64,000 bases of DNA from Mesorhizobium hawassense (lineage in GTDB: Bacteria; Pseudomonadota; Alphaproteobacteria; Rhizobiales; Rhizobiaceae): assembly GCF_003289945.1 (NCBI RefSeq), contig NZ_QMBP01000006.1, positions 1 to 64,000 on the forward strand, written 5' to 3'. Below the pieces are notes generated by a model, which saw only the letters and a list, made by a program, of their open reading frames with translations, ran no database searches and was not told the DNA's origin. The position numbers were made by a program, and so were the translations under genes. Below, in pieces: positions 26,161 through 36,356 of the stretch (the first letter of the stretch is position 1; every line of letters starts with the position of its first letter).

Positions 26161-27219
26161 ATGACCCAGCCTTCGCGCCTTGCCATCGTCCCCTTCGTCA
26201 GCGTCGACCGCATGATGAAGCTGGTGCTCACCGTCGGCGTCGAGCGGTTCCTGACCGAGCTCGCCGCCTATATCGAGGAGGATTTCCGCCGCTGGGAGCT
26301 GTTCGACAAGACGCCGCGCATCGCCTCGCACAGCCATGACGGCGTCATCGAATTGATGCCGACCAGCGACGGCAAGATGTACGGCTTCAAATACGTCAAC
26401 GGCCATCCCAAGAACATGCGCGAGGGCCGCCAGACCGTCACCGCTTTCGGCGTGCTCGCCGATGTCGGCTCCGGCTATCCGATGCTGCTGACCGAAATGA
26501 CCATCCTGACGGCGCTGCGCACCGCCGCCACCTCCGCCGTCGCGGCCAAATACCTGGCGCCCAAGGGCGCGCGCGCCATGGCCATCATCGGCAACGGCGC
26601 CCAGTCCGAATTCCAGGCCATCGCCTTCAAGGCGCTGCTCGGCATCGACCGGCTGCGGCTCTACGACATCGACCGTTCGGCCTCGGAAAAATGCGCCCGC
26701 AACCTCGCCGGCAAGGGCTTCGACATCACAATCTGCGCCACCGGGCAGGATGCGGTGGAAGGCGTCGACATCATCACCACGGTGACGGCCGACAAGCAGT
26801 ACGCCACCATCCTCACCGACAACATGGTCGGCTCCGGCGTCCACATCAACGCCGTCGGCGGCGACTGCCCGGGCAAGACCGAGCTGCACCGCGACATCCT
26901 CTTGCGCTCCGACATCTTCGTCGAATTCCCGCCGCAGACGCGTATCGAGGGCGAGATCCAGCAGCTCGACGCCGACCATCCGGTGACCGAGCTGTGGCAG
27001 GTGATGACCGGCCAGGCCGAGGGTCGCAAGACGGCCAAGCAGATCACGCTGTTCGATTCCGTCGGCTTCGCCACGGAAGATTTCTCCGCCCTGCGCTACG
27101 TCCGCGACCAGCTCCAGGCCACGGGCCTCTACGAAGAGCTCGACCTGCTCGCCGACCCCGACGAGCCGCGCGATCTGTTCGGCATGCTGCTCAGGGCCGC
27201 GATGCAGCCGGCGGCATAA
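26161..27219 (+). CDS. ocd: Ornithine cyclodeaminase
   Basis: 352 residues. LTVGVERFLTELAAYIEEDF and HDGVIELMPTSDGKMYGFKY VNGHPKN mark the substrate domain. MAIIGNGAQSEFQAIAFKAL is the NAD-binding Rossmann loop, and NAVGGDCPGKTELHRDIL contains the Asp-Lys active-site segment typical of true ornithine cyclodeaminases, unlike alanine dehydrogenase relatives. It deaminates and cyclises ornithine to proline and ammonia. Two bases separate it from arginase. The C-terminus is complete (ends MLLRAAMQPAA). Confidence 0.95.
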   Translation: MTQPSRLAIVPFVSVDRMMKLVLTVGVERFLTELAAYIEEDFRRWELFDKTPRIASHSHDGVIELMPTSDGKMYGFKYVNGHPKNMREGRQTVTAFGVLADVGSGYPMLLTEMTILTALRTAATSAVAAKYLAPKGARAMAIIGNGAQSEFQAIAFKALLGIDRLRLYDIDRSASEKCARNLAGKGFDITICATGQDAVEGVDIITTVTADKQYATILTDNMVGSGVHINAVGGDCPGKTELHRDILLRSDIFVEFPPQTRIEGEIQQLDADHPVTELWQVMTGQAEGRKTAKQITLFDSVGFATEDFSALRYVRDQLQATGLYEELDLLADPDEPRDLFGMLLRAAMQPAA

Positions 27220-27220
27220 G

Positions 27221-27452
27221 CCGAAGGGCGGATGAGGGGCGGCGCAGCGGTCGAAGGTGAGCGCGTTGCTGCCTCCTCGGATGGCTTTTGAAGTCATTCT
27301 CGCAGTCTCGGCGCCGCCCCTCATTGCCCTGCCGGGCATTTCTCCCCGTATAGTGACGGGGAGAAAGAGCTGCCACGCATGATTTCGCCAACCACCAGCG
27401 TTGCAGGATGGGCGCCGAGGCCGCGGCCAGCAGGCAGATGAGGGCAGCGCCA
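27221..27452. repeat. Mosaic intergenic repeat (GTATAGTGACGGGGAG type)
   Basis: CCGAAGGGCGGATGAGGGGC, the inverse GCCGCCCCTCATTGCCCTGC, and hairpin CTCCCCGTATAGTGACGGGG AG, then GCGTTGCAGGATGGGCGCCG, build a composite. The same blocks occur at 60177-60359 and, in part, at 46954-47008. It separates ocd from the convergent LacI gene and may act in 3' ends. Confidence 0.75.
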
Positions 27453-27474
27453 GCGTCGGCGATTACCAACACTC

Positions 27475-28473
27475 CTAACGCAAAGCCGCGCAGCTTTCCC
27501 GCTCGACCAGCACCGGCGCCAGCACCTCGCGTCGCGAGGGCGCTTCCGGCTCGCCGAGCCGCTCGAGCAGCAGGCTCACCGCCAGCGTGCCGATCTTTTC
27601 GACCGGCTGCGCGATCGTCGTCAGCGGCGGCCAGGTGGTGACGGCATAGGGGATGTCGTCGAAGCCGACCATCGACATGTCGTCGGGCACCCGCGATCCG
27701 CGCGAGCGCAGCGCGGTAATGGCGCCCATGGCCATCAGGTCGTTGCAGGCGAACACGGCCGTGATGTCCGGCGCCTGCGCCATCAATTGTTCCATCGCCA
27801 GCCGGCCGCCGGCGAAATGATAGTCGGAATCGACGATCGACGAAGGCGGAAGGTCAATGCCGGCTTCGGCGAGCGCGCGGACGAAACCGCGCAGGCGGGC
27901 CGGGCTGGAGCTCGAATCGCGCGGGCCGCCGATGACGCCGATCTTCCGATGCCCGAGCCCGACCAGATATTTGCCGGCGAGATAGCCGCCATGGTCATGG
28001 TCGACCAGCACCGAATCGACATTGACCGACTGGATCTCGCGGTCGAGCAGCACCGCCGGCACGCTCGGCAACATGCGGGCAAAGACCCGCGCATGGTCGG
28101 ACGAGCCGGCGAAGATCAGCCCGTCGATCTGCTTGGCCATCAGCACCGAGAGGTAGCGCTCCTCCTTCTCGGCATTGCCGTCGGAATTGCACAGGATCAC
28201 CGTGTAGCCGGAAACGAAGCCGGCGTCCTCGATCTGGCGCGCGACGCTGGCGAAGAACGGGTTGGAGTTGTCGGGGAGCAGCAGGCCGATCGTCTTGGTT
28301 TCGCCACGCCTGAGACTCCGCGCCACCGAGTTCGGGCTGTAGCGCAGCGCGCTGATCGCGGCGCGCACGCGCTCGGCCGTTTCCGGCTCGACATGGCGCG
28401 TGTGGTTCATCACATGCGAGACCGTTGCGACGGACACCCCCGCGTGGCGTGCGACATCGGCAATCGTCGTCAT
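27475..28473 (-). CDS. LacI-family repressor of the adjacent ABC operon
   Basis: 332 residues. The HTH and hinge are TTIADVARHAGVSVATVSHV and YSPNSVARSLRRGETKTIGL. The periplasmic-binding-like ligand domain includes SNPFFASVARQIEDAG, KQIDGLIFAGSS and MVGFDDIPYAVTTWPPLTTI. Such proteins sense a sugar or phosphate ester and dissociate from DNA. It is the last gene of the leftward group substrate-binding protein, ATPase, permease, repressor, 59 bp after the permease. The 26-bp palindrome at 32169-32194 is the obvious target. Confidence 0.93.
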   Translation of the reverse strand: MTTIADVARHAGVSVATVSHVMNHTRHVEPETAERVRAAISALRYSPNSVARSLRRGETKTIGLLLPDNSNPFFASVARQIEDAGFVSGYTVILCNSDGNAEKEERYLSVLMAKQIDGLIFAGSSDHARVFARMLPSVPAVLLDREIQSVNVDSVLVDHDHGGYLAGKYLVGLGHRKIGVIGGPRDSSSSPARLRGFVRALAEAGIDLPPSSIVDSDYHFAGGRLAMEQLMAQAPDITAVFACNDLMAMGAITALRSRGSRVPDDMSMVGFDDIPYAVTTWPPLTTIAQPVEKIGTLAVSLLLERLGEPEAPSRREVLAPVLVERESCAALR

Positions 28474-28532
28474 GGCCCTTGTCCCCGACTGCTCCTGTTT
28501 TTTCCGCGCAATTCCGGGCGTCTTCCCGGAAC

Positions 28533-29540
28533 TCAGCGAATCTTGCGCAACAGCCTCTCCCGATACGCGTCTAAAATGACCGCGAGCACGATGACAAGGC
28601 CGATTACGATGGGTTTGAAATTGTCGCCGACGCCGAGCAGCTGCAATCCGGTGCTCAAGACCTGCAAAATGCAGGCGCCGACCAGCGTGCCGATGATCGA
28701 GCCCTTGCCGCCGCTGAGGCTGGTGCCGCCGATGATGACGGCGGCGATCGCATTGAGCTCGTAGCCGACGCCGGCGATCGGACTGCCGATGTTGAGGCGC
28801 AACAGATAGACCATGGCCGCGATGCCGGCGGTGAGGCCGCTGATGGTGAAGGCGGCGACCTTGTAGAAATCCGGATTGTGGCCCGACAGCCGCACCGCTT
28901 CGTCATTGGTGCCGACGGCGAAGATCATTCGGCCGAAGACGGTGAAGCGCAGCACGAACCAGCCGGCGGCGATCACCAGCACCGCGACCAGGAAGATCGA
29001 CGGCAGGAAGTCGCCGATGATCAGATTGCCGAAATCGACAAAGCTCTGCGGCAGGCCGGTGATGGTCGAATTGTCGCTGACCACGCGCGCCGCGCCCGAC
29101 GCCATGTTGAGCATGCCGAGCGTGACGATGAAGGACGGGATCTTCCAGCGTGTCGAGATCCAGCCGTTGAGGAAGCCGCAGACGGCGCCCGTCGCCATGC
29201 AGGCCAGAAGCGCCAGCGTGATGGCGACGGCCGGCGACAGGCTCTCGTCGATCATCACGGTGGCGCCGACCACGGTGCACAGCGCCAGCACCGAACCGAC
29301 CGAAAGGTCGATGCCGCCGGTGAGGATGACGAAGGTCATGCCGGCCGCGAGCACCGTGTTGATGGCGATCTGCACGAAGATCTTCAGCGCATTGCCGGAG
29401 CTGGCGAAATAGGGTGCTGTCGCCGAGAAGAACAACGTGATCAGCACCAGCGCCAGGAGCACGCCGGCATCGCGCACCAGGAAGCGCAGGAATTTTGCGC
29501 GGCCGGGGGAAACAGGCGCGGAAACGGTCGTCTCGCTCAT
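28533..29540 (-). CDS. Ribose-type sugar ABC transporter permease
   Basis: 335 residues from ATG 29540. About eight to ten membrane helices. LTGGIDLSVGSVLAL (about 63-77) and AVIIGGTSLSGGKGSIIGTL VGA (about 262-284) are signatures of the RbsC/AraH permease family; the latter is the contact with the ATPase. The start overlaps the ATPase stop by four bases (ATGA). It forms the homodimeric channel of the importer together with the duplicated ATPase and the Tat-exported binding protein. A longer ORF extending upstream is a frame inside the ATPase gene. Confidence 0.94.
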   Translation of the reverse strand: MSETTVSAPVSPGRAKFLRFLVRDAGVLLALVLITLFFSATAPYFASSGNALKIFVQIAINTVLAAGMTFVILTGGIDLSVGSVLALCTVVGATVMIDESLSPAVAITLALLACMATGAVCGFLNGWISTRWKIPSFIVTLGMLNMASGAARVVSDNSTITGLPQSFVDFGNLIIGDFLPSIFLVAVLVIAAGWFVLRFTVFGRMIFAVGTNDEAVRLSGHNPDFYKVAAFTISGLTAGIAAMVYLLRLNIGSPIAGVGYELNAIAAVIIGGTSLSGGKGSIIGTLVGACILQVLSTGLQLLGVGDNFKPIVIGLVIVLAVILDAYRERLLRKIR

Positions 29541-31039
29541 GGTCGCACATACTCCTGATAGGCGAGCGACAGGATGCGCTCCTGGTCGAAGTCGGATCGC
29601 GGCACCTCGCCGACGATCCTGTTCTTGGAAAAGACGATGATGCGGTGGCACATGCCCATCAGCTCGGGCAGGTCGGACGACACCATGATGATGCCCTTCT
29701 GCTGCGCCGCCACCATCCAGAGCAGCTGGTAGATCTCGCGCCGCGCGCCGATATCGACGCCGCGCGTCGGCTCGTCGAGGATCAGCGTCGAGGTGCCTCG
29801 AAACAGCCACTTGGCCAGAACCACCTTCTGCTGGTTGCCACCGGAGAGATTGCGCACCGCCTGCTCGATCGAGCTTGCCTTGATGCGCAGCTGGCCGACG
29901 AGATCGTTGGCCGCCGCGGCCTCGGCCCGGCGGTTGAGCAGCCCGTTGTGCGAGACTTTGCTCAGATCGGTGATGGTGATGTTCTTGTCGACCGGCATGT
30001 CGAGGAGCAGGCCCTGGCCCTTGCGGTCCTCGGTGAGCAGGCTCAAGCCATGCCGCACCGCGTCCTTGGGCGCAGCGATCGCCACCGGCTTGCCGTCGAT
30101 CTCGACCACGCCGTCGAGCTTCGGATCGGCGCCGAACAGCACCCGCATCGCCTCTGTGCGGCCGCTGCCGACCAGGCCGGCGACGCCGAGGATCTCGCCA
30201 TGGCGGACGGCGAAGGAAATGTCTGGCGTTGCAGCGTCGCGCTTCAGATTGGCAACGCTGAGCGCGACCTTGCCCGGCACGATCGAGGCGTCGAAACCAT
30301 ATTCGTCGGCAATGTCGCGACCGATCATCATGCGCACCAGGTCGGGCACGGTCAGGCCCCGGAGATCGCGGGTCGCAACCAGCCTGCCGTTGCGCAGAAC
30401 GGTCACCCGGTCGCCGATCTCGAACACCTCGTGCAGCCGGTGCGAGATGTAGATGATGGTGACGCCCTTGGCCTTGAGCCGCTTGATGATGGAGAACAGC
30501 CGCTCGATCTCGGGTGGCGTCAGCGTCGCCGTCGGCTCGTCGAGCACGAGCAGCTTCGAGTCGTAGCTCAGCGCCTTGGCGATCTCGACCAGCTGCATCT
30601 GCGCCACGCCCAGTGCCTCGACCCGCGTCCTTGGATCGATATCGAGCCCGACTTCCGTGAGCAGCGCCACGGCGCGGCTGTTGAGCGCCTTGCGGTCGAC
30701 GATGCCGAAGGCGCGGCGCGGCAGGCTTTCCAGCATCAGGTTCTCGGCGATGCTGAGATAGGGCAAAAGGTTCAGTTCCTGATGCACGATGCGGATGCCG
30801 CTCTGCTGCGCGTCATGCGGCGTCTTCGGCTGATAGGACTGGCCGTTGAAGGCGATCCTGCCCGAGTCCGGCTGGTAGATGCCGGCAAGCAGCTTGATCA
30901 GCGTCGACTTGCCGGCGCCGTTCTCGCCCAGGATGATGTGGGTCTCGCCGCGCGCGATCGACAGCGACACGTCGCTCAGCGCGACGGCGCCCGGAAAGAT
31001 CTTTCCGACCCCTTCAAGGGAAAGGATGGCATCGTTCAT
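29537..31039 (-). CDS. Ribose-type sugar ABC transporter ATPase (two nucleotide domains)
   Basis: 500 residues from ATG 31039. Domain 1: Walker A LGENGAGKSTLIKLLAG (about 35-51), a degenerate signature (LGVAQMQLVEIAKAL) and Walker B KLLVLDEPTATL. Domain 2: VAGLVGSGRTEAMRVLFG in place of Walker A, signature LSGGNQQKVVLAKWL and Walker B TLILDEPTRGVDIGARREIY. The asymmetry is normal for RbsA/MglA proteins. It lies 134 bp behind the binding-protein gene, and the last four bases overlap the permease start. Confidence 0.95.
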   Translation of the reverse strand: MNDAILSLEGVGKIFPGAVALSDVSLSIARGETHIILGENGAGKSTLIKLLAGIYQPDSGRIAFNGQSYQPKTPHDAQQSGIRIVHQELNLLPYLSIAENLMLESLPRRAFGIVDRKALNSRAVALLTEVGLDIDPRTRVEALGVAQMQLVEIAKALSYDSKLLVLDEPTATLTPPEIERLFSIIKRLKAKGVTIIYISHRLHEVFEIGDRVTVLRNGRLVATRDLRGLTVPDLVRMMIGRDIADEYGFDASIVPGKVALSVANLKRDAATPDISFAVRHGEILGVAGLVGSGRTEAMRVLFGADPKLDGVVEIDGKPVAIAAPKDAVRHGLSLLTEDRKGQGLLLDMPVDKNITITDLSKVSHNGLLNRRAEAAAANDLVGQLRIKASSIEQAVRNLSGGNQQKVVLAKWLFRGTSTLILDEPTRGVDIGARREIYQLLWMVAAQQKGIIMVSSDLPELMGMCHRIIVFSKNRIVGEVPRSDFDQERILSLAYQEYVRP

Positions 31040-31173
31040 GCAGCGGAATCCTGAATTGCGCCCGTCGACCGTCAAGGCGGGTGCGAGCGCGCCTTCATCG
31101 CCGCCGACAGTTTGCCGGCGGCGATGATAAGACAAGCGAACGCCGGAAGGGAGCGCCGGCGCTGGCGCTTGCC

Positions 31174-32145
31174 TCAGGCGGTGATCAGCTTGACGTCGGT
31201 CTTCACCCAGCCCGAGAACTTCTCGCCCTTGAGCTCGCGCAGACCGTAGTCGATGCCCATAGCGGCCATCTGCGCGCCATACTGCTCGACGGTGGCAAGC
31301 ATCTTGCCGTCCTTCAGCAGCGGGCCGACGGCCGGGATGTTGTCGAAGCCGACGACCTTGATCTGGCCGGACTTGCCGGCCGCGTCGATCGCCTTGACCA
31401 CGCCGAGCGCCATCGAATCATTGGCCGCCATCACGCCCTGGATGTCGGGATGCTGGGTGAGGAAGTTGGTCATCAGCGTGTTGGCTTCCTCGGTCTCCCA
31501 ATGCGCCGTCTTGGAGTCGAGCAGCTTCAGCTTGTACTCCTTGACCGAATCGTCGAAGCCGAGCTTGCGCTCCTTGGCGTTGTCGGCTTCCGGATTGCCC
31601 TCGAGGATGACCACCTTGCCGCCCTTGCCCAGCGCCTTGCCCAGCGCGTCGCCGGCGAGCTTGGCGCCGGCGCGGTTGTCCGGGCCGAAGAAAGCGAGGT
31701 CGATGCCGGCCTTCTTCTTGGCCCCCTTGTCGAGCGCGACGTCGATGTTGATGACCTTGATGCCGGCCTTCAGCGCCTTGGCGATCGGCGTGACCATGGC
31801 CTTCGAATCGGCCGGCGCCACGACGATGATGTTGTAGTTCTGGGTGATGAAGTTCTCGATCGCGTCGACCTGGGCGGCGAAGTCGCGCTCGTCCTTCATG
31901 CCGACGGCGGCGAAATCGAACTTGTCCTTGTTCTTGGCCGCGTAATCCTCCGCGCCAGCCTGCATCTGCTTGAAGAACTCGTTGGCCAGCGACTTCATCA
32001 CCAGGCCGACCTTCGGCTTGTCGGCAGCGAAAACCGGGCCGAGCGGCAAAGCGAGCGCGCCGGCGGCCAGCGCGGTCGTCTTCAGGAATTTGCGGCGCGA
32101 GAACGAACCCAGGTCGAACGTTTGGGTATTTGAAATCTTGCTCAT
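31174..32145 (-). CDS. Periplasmic sugar-binding protein (RbsB-like, Tat signal)
   Basis: 323 residues from ATG 32145 (GGAGG upstream). A twin-arginine signal SRRKFLKTTALAAGALAL (16-33) with cleavage near 40 (VFA-AD). The mature part follows the type I periplasmic-binding fold: KVGLVMKSLANEFFKQMQAG, NIIVVAPADSKAMVTPIAKA, and GVMAANDSMALGVVKAIDAA, then KVVGFDNIPAVGPLLKDGKM. It binds a monosaccharide or related ring for the ABC importer. No catabolic enzymes accompany the operon, so the ligand is open. The 26-bp operator lies 24 bp upstream. Confidence 0.93.
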   Translation of the reverse strand: MSKISNTQTFDLGSFSRRKFLKTTALAAGALALPLGPVFAADKPKVGLVMKSLANEFFKQMQAGAEDYAAKNKDKFDFAAVGMKDERDFAAQVDAIENFITQNYNIIVVAPADSKAMVTPIAKALKAGIKVINIDVALDKGAKKKAGIDLAFFGPDNRAGAKLAGDALGKALGKGGKVVILEGNPEADNAKERKLGFDDSVKEYKLKLLDSKTAHWETEEANTLMTNFLTQHPDIQGVMAANDSMALGVVKAIDAAGKSGQIKVVGFDNIPAVGPLLKDGKMLATVEQYGAQMAAMGIDYGLRELKGEKFSGWVKTDVKLITA

Positions 32146-32168
32146 GCTTTCCTCCACTTTGACTGAGC

Positions 32169-32194
32169 CGTAATCGGTTACGTAACCGATTACG
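32169..32194. promoter_or_regulatory. LacI-type operator, 26-bp perfect palindrome
   Basis: CGTAATCGGTTAC followed by its exact complement GTAACCGATTACG; the centre is the CG step typical of LacI sites. On the minus strand TTGACA (32228-32223) and CTACCT (32205-32200), spaced 17 bp, form a probable promoter just upstream, so the operator covers the start of transcription. Confidence 0.92.
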
Positions 32195-32303
32195 CGCCAA
32201 GGTAGAGCGTGAGTTCGACAGGTGTCAATATCAGGACGAAGTGTCCGAGGGAGAATCGGCCGCGCTCAGGCCTGACCGTTTCTGGCTTTTCCCGGAATTG
32301 TTC

Positions 32304-33236
<933 letters not shown>

Positions 33237-33338
33237 CTAATCGCCAGGAATTGCAGGCCCTAAATAGGCGCCATCGCAATCGGCCGTCCCCAATGGGCGG
33301 CCCTGAAGCAGGCTGCCCAGCCTCGAAAGGGAAAAGCA

Positions 33339-33734
33339 ATGGATATCAAACGAAGCGGCTCGCAGGCCTCCGCCAAGGGGCCGGGCGACTGGTTCACCGG
33401 CACGGTGCGCATCGACCCGCTGTTTGCCGCAAACGCGCCGGCCCGCGCCGCCGGCAACGCCGTCACTTTCGAGCCCGGCGCGCGCACGGCCTGGCACACC
33501 CATCCGCTTGGACAGGTGCTGATCGTGACCGCCGGCTGCGGCTGGGTGCAGCGCGAGGGTGGACCGGTCGAGGAAATCCGCCCCGGCGACGTGGTCCGCT
33601 TCGAGCCGGGCGAGAAGCACTGGCATGGCGCGGCGCCCACCACCGCCATGACCCACATCGCCGTCCAGGAAGCGCTCGACGGCAAGGCCGTCGACTGGAT
33701 GGAGCAGGTCAGCGACGCGCAGTACCAAGCCTGA
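33339..33734 (+). CDS. Single-domain cupin
   Basis: 131 residues. The cupin motif 1 is [25 protein letters not shown] (about 51-75) and motif 2 is [20 protein letters not shown] (about 80-99). They supply the His and Glu/Gln metal ligands. This type, carboxymuconolactone-decarboxylase associated and similar to bacterial cupin hydroxynitrile lyases, is often annotated simply as cupin. An AAGGG element lies ahead of ATG 33339. The MFS gene starts 17 bp after its stop, suggesting a two-gene unit under the divergent LysR. Confidence 0.9.
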   Translation: MDIKRSGSQASAKGPGDWFTGTVRIDPLFAANAPARAAGNAVTFEPGARTAWHTHPLGQVLIVTAGCGWVQREGGPVEEIRPGDVVRFEPGEKHWHGAAPTTAMTHIAVQEALDGKAVDWMEQVSDAQYQA

Positions 33735-33750
33735 TCGCGGAGCAAGCAGA

Positions 33751-35166
33751 ATGTCCACATCCCCTGCACCGAAGCCGAACAAGACGGCCATCCTGGCGAT
33801 CATCCTCGTCAGCTACGTCATGATCGTGCTCGACACCTCGATCGTGCTCACCGGCCTGCCCAGGATCCACCAGGGCCTCGGCTTCAGCGATGCCGGGCTG
33901 GCATGGGTGCAGAGCGCCTATACCTTCGGCGGCTTCCTGCTGCTCGGGGCGCGGGCGGGCGACATTCTCGGCCGCAGGCTTATGCTCATCGTCGGCCTTG
34001 GTCTGTTCACGCTCGCTTCGCTGGCGATCGGCGCCGCGCAATCGGCGGCATGGATGATCGGCGCGCGGGCGCTCCAGGGTCTTGGCGCCGCCATCCTGGC
34101 GCCCTCGACGCTCGCCTTGCTGCAGACCACCTTCGCCGAGGGCGCCGAGCGCACCCGCGCCGTGTCCTATTACAGCGCCGTGGCCGGCGTGGCGGCCAGC
34201 GTCGGCCTGGTGCTGGGCGGCGTGCTGGCCGACTGGATTTCCTGGCGGGTCGGCTTCTTCATCAACCTGCCGATCGGCATCGCCATGATCGTCGCCGCGC
34301 ATCGCCATATCGCGGGGACCGAGCGGCGCGCCGGCCAGCTGGACATCGTCGGCGCCCTGACCTCGACCATCGGCATGACGGCGCTTGTCTACGGCTTCGT
34401 CCGCTCGGCCGACACCGGCTGGACCAATGCCGGCACCATCGCGTCGCTGGCGGGCGCCGTGCTGCTGCTTGGCGTCTTCGTCGTCAATGAATGGAACGCG
34501 AAGCAGCCGATCATGCCGCTGCGGCTATTCGCCAGCCGCGAGCGTGCCGGCGCCTATGCCGCCCGCATCCTGTTCCTGGGAGCGATGATCGGCTTCTTTT
34601 TCTTCACCACGCAATATCTCCAAGGGGTGCTCGGCTACAAGGCGGCGCTGACCGGCATGGCCTTCCTGCCGATGACATTGGTGAATTTCGCCGTGGCGAT
34701 GACCGTGCCGCGGCTGACGCGCCGCTTCGGCAATGGCCGATTGCTGGCCGGCGGCCTAACCTTGAGCCTGCTCGGCATGGCCTGGCTGAGCCGCGCCTCG
34801 TTCGACACGGCCTACCTGACCGGTGTGGCGCTGCCGATGGTGCTGATCGGCGCCGGGCAGGGCTTGGTGCTCAGCCCACTGACCACGTCGGGCATCGCCG
34901 GCGTTGCGCCCCGGGATGCGGGCGCAGCGTCGGGCGTCGTCAACGTCGCCCATCAGCTCGGCAATTCGCTTGGGCTCGGCGTGCTGGTTGGGGTGGCCGC
35001 GGCGGGCGCCGGCGCGCTCGATGGTCGCGCGCTGCTCGCCTACCGCTTCGGCGCCGCACTTACCGGTGGCTCCGTCATGCTGGCGCTGCCGCTGCTCTGC
35101 GTCTGCGCCTTGATCCTGCGGCCCCGCAAGGCGGCGCTGGCGGTGCAGACCGGAGCGAACGCCTGA
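33751..35166 (+). CDS. MFS drug exporter (DHA2, 14-helix type)
   Basis: 471 residues. About 14 hydrophobic helices. LDTSIVLTGLPRIHQGLGF in helix 1 is the DHA2 motif D1. GGRAGDILGRR-like LGARAGDILGRRLMLIVGLG follows helix 2 (motif A), and GVAASVGLVLGGVLADWISW is motif C of antiporters. It probably exports hydrophobic or cationic compounds by proton exchange. It is co-directional with the cupin and followed by a convergent LLM flavin enzyme. Confidence 0.93.
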   Translation: MSTSPAPKPNKTAILAIILVSYVMIVLDTSIVLTGLPRIHQGLGFSDAGLAWVQSAYTFGGFLLLGARAGDILGRRLMLIVGLGLFTLASLAIGAAQSAAWMIGARALQGLGAAILAPSTLALLQTTFAEGAERTRAVSYYSAVAGVAASVGLVLGGVLADWISWRVGFFINLPIGIAMIVAAHRHIAGTERRAGQLDIVGALTSTIGMTALVYGFVRSADTGWTNAGTIASLAGAVLLLGVFVVNEWNAKQPIMPLRLFASRERAGAYAARILFLGAMIGFFFFTTQYLQGVLGYKAALTGMAFLPMTLVNFAVAMTVPRLTRRFGNGRLLAGGLTLSLLGMAWLSRASFDTAYLTGVALPMVLIGAGQGLVLSPLTTSGIAGVAPRDAGAASGVVNVAHQLGNSLGLGVLVGVAAAGAGALDGRALLAYRFGAALTGGSVMLALPLLCVCALILRPRKAALAVQTGANA

Positions 35167-35189
35167 TCAGCGCGGCCGATGGCGCACGG

Positions 35190-36209
35190 TCACCGCCAGC
35201 CGAGTGCCGGCGCGACATGCTTCAAAATCGACTCGATGACATGGGCGTTATAGTCGACGCCGAGCTGGTTGGGCACCGTGAGGAGCAGCGTGTCGGCCTC
35301 GGCGATCGCCTGGTCCTCCTTCAACTGCTCGATCAGCAAATCCGGCTCGGCGGCATAGGTGCGGCCGAACACGGCGCGCTTCTCCGGCTCGATATAGCCA
35401 AAGTGGTCCTGGCCCTCGCTGCCCCCGAAATAGGCGCGGTCCATGTCGTTGACGAGAGCAAAGATGCTGCGGCTGACCGAAACGCGCGGCTCCCTTGCGT
35501 GGCCAGCTTCCTTCCAGGCGTCGCGGTAGGCCCTTATCTGCTCGGCCTGCTGGATATGCAGCGGCTCTCCGCTTTCGTCGAATTTCAGCGTCGAGCTCTG
35601 CAGATTCATGCCGAGCTTGGCCGCCCAGACGGCGGTGGCGTTGGTGGCCGCGCCCCACCAGATGCGCTCGCGCAAGTCGGCCGAGAAGGGTTCGAGCCTG
35701 AGCAGGCCGGGCGGATTGGGAAACATCGGCCGCGGATTGGGCTGCGCGAAACCCTCGCCGCGCAACAGGTCGAGGAAGATCTCCGAATGCCGGCGCGCCA
35801 TGTCGGCGTCGCTCTTGCCCTCCTCCGGCACGAAGCCGAAGTAGCGCCAGCCATCGATCACCTGCTCGGGCGAGCCGCGGCTGATCCCCAACTGCAAACG
35901 TCCGCCGGCGATCAGATCGGCCGCGCCCGCATCCTCGGCCATGTAGAGCGGGTTCTCGTAGCGCATGTCGATGACGGCGGTCCCGAGCTCGATGCGCTTG
36001 GTTTTCGCGCCGGCTGCCGCCAGCAACGGAAACGGCGAGGCGAGCTGCCGGGCAAAATGGTGGACGCGGTAGTAAGCGCCGTCGGCGCCGAGCTCCTCGG
36101 CCGCGACCGCAAGGTCGATCGACTGCAGAAGCGCGTCGGCGCCCGAGCGCGTGCCCGATTGCGGCGAGGGCGACCAATGCCCGAACGAAAGAAACCCGAT
36201 CTTCTTCAT
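35190..36209 (-). CDS. LLM-class flavin-dependent oxidoreductase
   Basis: 339 residues from ATG 36209, where GGAG stands 5 bases ahead; ATG 36218 is less likely. Luciferase-like TIM barrel: AAEELGADGAYYRVHHFARQ, KTKRIELGTAVIDMRYENPL YMAEDA, GRLQLGISRGSPEQVIDGW and RIWWGAATNATAVWAAKLGM. It uses FMN or F420H2 to oxidise small organics. The substrate is not predictable, and a reductase partner is not adjacent. Convergent with the MFS exporter (23 bp). Confidence 0.92.
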   Translation of the reverse strand: MKKIGFLSFGHWSPSPQSGTRSGADALLQSIDLAVAAEELGADGAYYRVHHFARQLASPFPLLAAAGAKTKRIELGTAVIDMRYENPLYMAEDAGAADLIAGGRLQLGISRGSPEQVIDGWRYFGFVPEEGKSDADMARRHSEIFLDLLRGEGFAQPNPRPMFPNPPGLLRLEPFSADLRERIWWGAATNATAVWAAKLGMNLQSSTLKFDESGEPLHIQQAEQIRAYRDAWKEAGHAREPRVSVSRSIFALVNDMDRAYFGGSEGQDHFGYIEPEKRAVFGRTYAAEPDLLIEQLKEDQAIAEADTLLLTVPNQLGVDYNAHVIESILKHVAPALGWR

Positions 36210-36214
36210 GTGCT

Positions 36215-36356
36215 CCATTCCAGCTCGTCGCGATTTCTGGACCGCTCAAGCTCTTTTGTTGCTCCAGTGTAATGCCGTAAGGCGTATAACGGCCTCGGCT
36301 TCGAAATTGCGTAAAAGCAGATAGCCAGAGCAGCGCCGCGATTCAACGGAAGCCGA
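36215..36356. repeat. Intergenic remnant of the CAATTCCAGG repeat family
   Basis: AAATTGCGTAAAAGCAGATA GCCAGAGCAGCGCCGCGATTCAAC resembles the distal half of the family seen at 39085 (AATGCGTAAAAACAAAGAGATA). The palindrome ATGCCGTAAGGCGTATAACG precedes it. It separates the divergent LLM and COG4280 genes and must also contain their promoters. Confidence 0.45.
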
